Below, one piece after another: positions 63,754-64,000 of a stretch of 64,000 nucleotides of DNA. The stretch covers positions 28,505-92,504 of the forward strand of contig NZ_KB890439.1 of the NCBI RefSeq assembly GCF_000373105.1. Direction: 5' to 3'. This DNA comes from Neolewinella persica DSM 23188 (GTDB lineage Bacteria > Bacteroidota > Bacteroidia > Chitinophagales > Saprospiraceae). Both the position numbers and the translations under genes were made by a program. Below the pieces are notes generated by a model. That model did not search any database. It was given only the letters and a program-made list of their open reading frames with translations, and had not been told where the DNA came from. The first letter of the stretch is position 1. Each line of letters opens with the position of its first letter.

Positions 63754-64000
63754 TTAAAGCTCAAAGGCAGCCCTGACGTAGTCGGGCCTGACGTTGCGCT
63801 TTTGTTGGACTAACCCGCCACCCACGGAGCCTATGGGTATTCAATTGATTTGGCTAGTCCGATGAGCAGGGGCGGTTGAGGCAGGTGTCGCCATTTAGGC
63901 CCGGAATGGACCTCAGTAAGTCAAAAACTGGGGCTAAAATCCGTTGATTTTGGCCAAAATAAGGATTAGGGGCATAGGTCGGTTGTGCCGCCGAAAGGCA
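63754..64000. other. Right edge without a recognised gene
   Basis: The 247 bases are GC-richer than the preceding membrane gene but show no frame or structure that can be supported. Confidence 0.4.

Noticed and set aside
61733..64000. Right attachment site of the island
   Set aside because: No repeat of the tRNA-Arg 3' end was found to the window edge; only a short chance match (TTTGCTGGG near 62237) is present.

Overview
The window is chromosomal DNA from a member of the Bacteroidota, most likely the Saprospiria (Lewinella-like). The evidence is type IX secretion and gliding genes (porT, a PorP/SprF-family gene, gldA, gldF, gldG), type A and type B T9SS sorting tails on secreted proteins, TAnnTTTG-type promoters, weak Shine-Dalgarno signals and a menaquinone methyltransferase. 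gyrA enters from the left edge on the minus strand and only its N-terminal part is present.

Layout. 0-8 kb: gyrA, ubiE, porT, a secreted metzincin-like protease, tpiA, bioB. 7.5-16 kb: an Asp-box lipoprotein with a decayed duplicate, an S1/P1-phospholipase C-like enzyme, gldG with a DUF4340 partner, an S66 carboxypeptidase and a type B T9SS cargo. 16-19 kb: two [2Fe-2S] ferredoxins around an initiator tRNA, then iscX and kdsC. 20-29 kb: secreted proteins, an oxidoreductase, a DUF1080 protein, pabB-pabC, an AI-2E family permease and an 11-repeat cysteine-rich lipoprotein. 29-36 kb: an ECF sigma factor with a membrane-anchored barrel-like partner, two FG-GAP lipoproteins, a beta-lactamase-fold hydrolase and selU. 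36-48 kb: a secreted-protein remnant, glgE, a C39 peptidase/ABC plus HlyD export pair, and gldF-gldA separated by a large tandem repeat. 48-58 kb: a FAS1 protein, a probable small RNA, pgi, fabI, a degenerate NlpC/P60 protein, a PorP/SprF protein, a thioredoxin-like protein and msrB. 58-64 kb: a tRNA-Arg followed by a tyrosine recombinase and AT-rich orphan genes, the left end of a probable integrated island.

The most unusual feature is a dispersed GC-rich repeat with core GCACCTGCGGCCGCGCCC, found about 18 times in both orientations. An extended unit of about 45 bases can be recognised in most copies. It lies mainly between genes and twice forms inverted pairs. It also runs into coding sequence: it encodes part of the signal peptides of porT, an SRPBCC/START-like protein and an FG-GAP lipoprotein, each in a different reading frame, and a variant lies inside pgi and one hypothetical gene. 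A second family, large hairpins built on GAGTGAGTTGGCGAGTCACTGAGT, sits at gene 3' ends and supplies stop codons. Other notable items are a minus-strand small-RNA candidate upstream of the FAS1 gene, an NlpC/P60 protein lacking its catalytic cysteine, and several broken genes.

All calls come from reading the sequence and from remembered family motifs. No database search was run.
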